Source of the DNA: a bacterium
GTDB lineage: Bacteria; Tectomicrobia; Entotheonellia; Entotheonellales; Entotheonellaceae
Length of the DNA: 5,481 bases
Assembly (NCBI GenBank): GCA_027294925.1
Contig: JAPULM010000502.1
Location: 1-5,481, forward strand
Direction of reading: 5' to 3'
The notes beneath the pieces were generated by a model. The model did not search any database and had not been told where the DNA came from. It saw nothing but the letters and a program-made list of their open reading frames with translations. The translations under genes were made by a program, and so were the position numbers. This document shows positions 4,880 to 5,481 of this stretch, one piece after another (positions within the stretch are counted from its first letter, which is position 1; each line of letters opens with the position of its first letter).

Positions 4880-5481
4880 TCACTTTGCCACATTCTCCCC
4901 CCGTGCGGGAAAGGGCTGAAGAGGCGAGGTATCATAGCTTAGCCCCAATGGACTGTCAACTATGGGATTGCTTGGTCTGATTTGCGTTTCAGACCGCAGT
5001 TGGCCGCAAGCCGCTGAGATATCACGACCCCGGCTCTGCCGGACAAAGGTCGATAGGTGATGATTTAGGAGGTGGGCCTGAAAGCGCTCAATCGCAGCAT
5101 CGCTAGGCCGACGGTACGGCGTACCGGGCACCTCGTTAAAAGGCAAGAGATTCACCTTACACCGTAAACCTTGTAAAAGCGTGACCAGGCGCTTGGCGTC
5201 GTCTAGCGAATCATTAACGCCCCCGAGTAAGACATATTCAAACGTGATACGCTGCCGGGCGGCCAGCGGGAATGACCGGCAAGCGTCTAGTAAGCGGTCA
5301 ATGGGATATGCCTTATTGATCGGCATGATCTGACTGCGTACCGCATCCGTTGTCGCGTTCAGCGAGATTGCCAGGTTGACCTTCAAGTCTTCACGACCAA
5401 AAGCCTCCAGGCGTTTGACAAGCCCGGAGGTTGACACGGTGATACGGCGTGGCGAAATGCCCAACCCCCAATCCGCTGTCA
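4880..5481 (-). CDS. rlmN: 23S rRNA/tRNA (adenine-C2)-methyltransferase RlmN, C-terminal part
   Basis: RlmN is a cytosolic radical-SAM enzyme that methylates C2 of A2503 in 23S rRNA and A37 in some tRNAs, using a methylated cysteine as carrier. About 199 residues are visible; the frame is open through the right edge, which removes the N-terminal half and the CxxxCxxC iron-sulphur cluster motif. Seen in order are GISPRRITVSTSGLV, NLAISLNA (the conserved AVSLHA block), FEYVLLGGVNDS, NLLPFNEVPG, and RGRDISAACGQL, whose Cys (codon 5006-5008) is the second catalytic cysteine of the family (Cys355 in E. coli). An in-frame TTG at 5464 is internal and not a start. The last ~25 residues (SPLGLSYD... 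to PFPARGENVAK) are not conserved and end in repeat-like sequence. It is the first visible gene of the cluster. Confidence 0.95.
   Translation of the reverse strand, partial: TADWGLGISPRRITVSTSGLVKRLEAFGREDLKVNLAISLNATTDAVRSQIMPINKAYPIDRLLDACRSFPLAARQRITFEYVLLGGVNDSLDDAKRLVTLLQGLRCKVNLLPFNEVPGTPYRRPSDAAIERFQAHLLNHHLSTFVRQSRGRDISAACGQLRSETQIRPSNPIVDSPLGLSYDTSPLQPFPARGENVAK
4894..4914. repeat. Palindromic repeat-like element in the rlmN tail
   Basis: On the minus strand the sequence runs CCTTTCCCGCAC then GGGGGGAGAA: a short stem of three C-G pairs extended by G-T pairs around GCAC. It resembles the dispersed REP-like palindromes of the type CCCTCTCCC...GGGAGAGGG found in many bacterial genomes, and it encodes the PFPARGE segment of the RlmN tail. 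Only one copy is visible, so membership of a repeat family is a guess. Confidence 0.3.

Noticed and set aside
5462..5464. TTG at 5464 as the start of rlmN
   Set aside because: The frame stays open to the window edge and the residues before it (TADWG) fit the RlmN block; essential N-terminal domains lie outside.
1..5481. CRISPR arrays, tRNA or rRNA genes, insertion sequences, prophage or attachment sites
   Set aside because: No regularly spaced repeats, cloverleaf-like sequence, transposase or integrase motifs, or long terminal inverted repeats were seen.

Overview
The window is a compact bacterial chromosomal segment of roughly 50% GC. All protein genes of recognisable family lie on the minus strand, and one unusual small transcription unit is proposed on the plus strand. 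Read in the direction of transcription (high to low coordinates), the minus-strand genes are: the C-terminal half of rlmN (cut by the right edge), coaD, an aspC-like class I aminotransferase, an MFS transporter of the fosmidomycin-resistance (FSR) type, a 509-bp intergenic region, and the N-terminal 480 codons of a UvrA-family excinuclease subunit (cut by the left edge). The gene set, codon use and a consensus CRP-type operator suggest a Gram-negative, proteobacterium-like or nearby lineage (Nitrospirota or Methylomirabilota cannot be excluded). The sequence alone does not fix the taxon.

Right part (3143-5481): rlmN, coaD and aspC are closely packed (gaps of 48 and 9 bp), each with a recognisable Shine-Dalgarno sequence before the next gene, so they look like one operon. 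The MFS gene follows aspC after 14 bp and probably belongs to the same transcript. The products are functionally mixed: rRNA/tRNA methylation, coenzyme A synthesis, amino-acid transamination and efflux. This is a housekeeping cluster rather than one pathway.

Intergenic region (1441-1949): this is the most interesting part. On the plus strand, in order, it holds a CRP/FNR-superfamily operator with both TGTGAT/ATCACA half-sites perfect, an 8-bp-arm perfect inverted repeat, a TATATT -10 candidate, a very strong Shine-Dalgarno sequence, a 25-codon ORF for a hydrophobic single-span peptide, an imperfect 10-bp hairpin, and a strong intrinsic terminator (14-bp stem, seven T). The terminator loop carries CCTCCTCA, an exact complement of the TGAGGAGG in the ribosome-binding site of the small ORF. 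Together these suggest an undescribed CRP-linked small RNA of about 220 nt that also encodes a micropeptide, comparable in layout, not in sequence, to dual-function RNAs such as Spot 42 or SgrS. This is inferred from sequence only.

Left part (1-1440): the UvrA-family gene keeps the Walker A, zinc-finger and ABC signature motifs, but its motif variants differ from the E. coli-type protein. It may be a UvrA2 or tandem (double-length) UvrA rather than the standard subunit.
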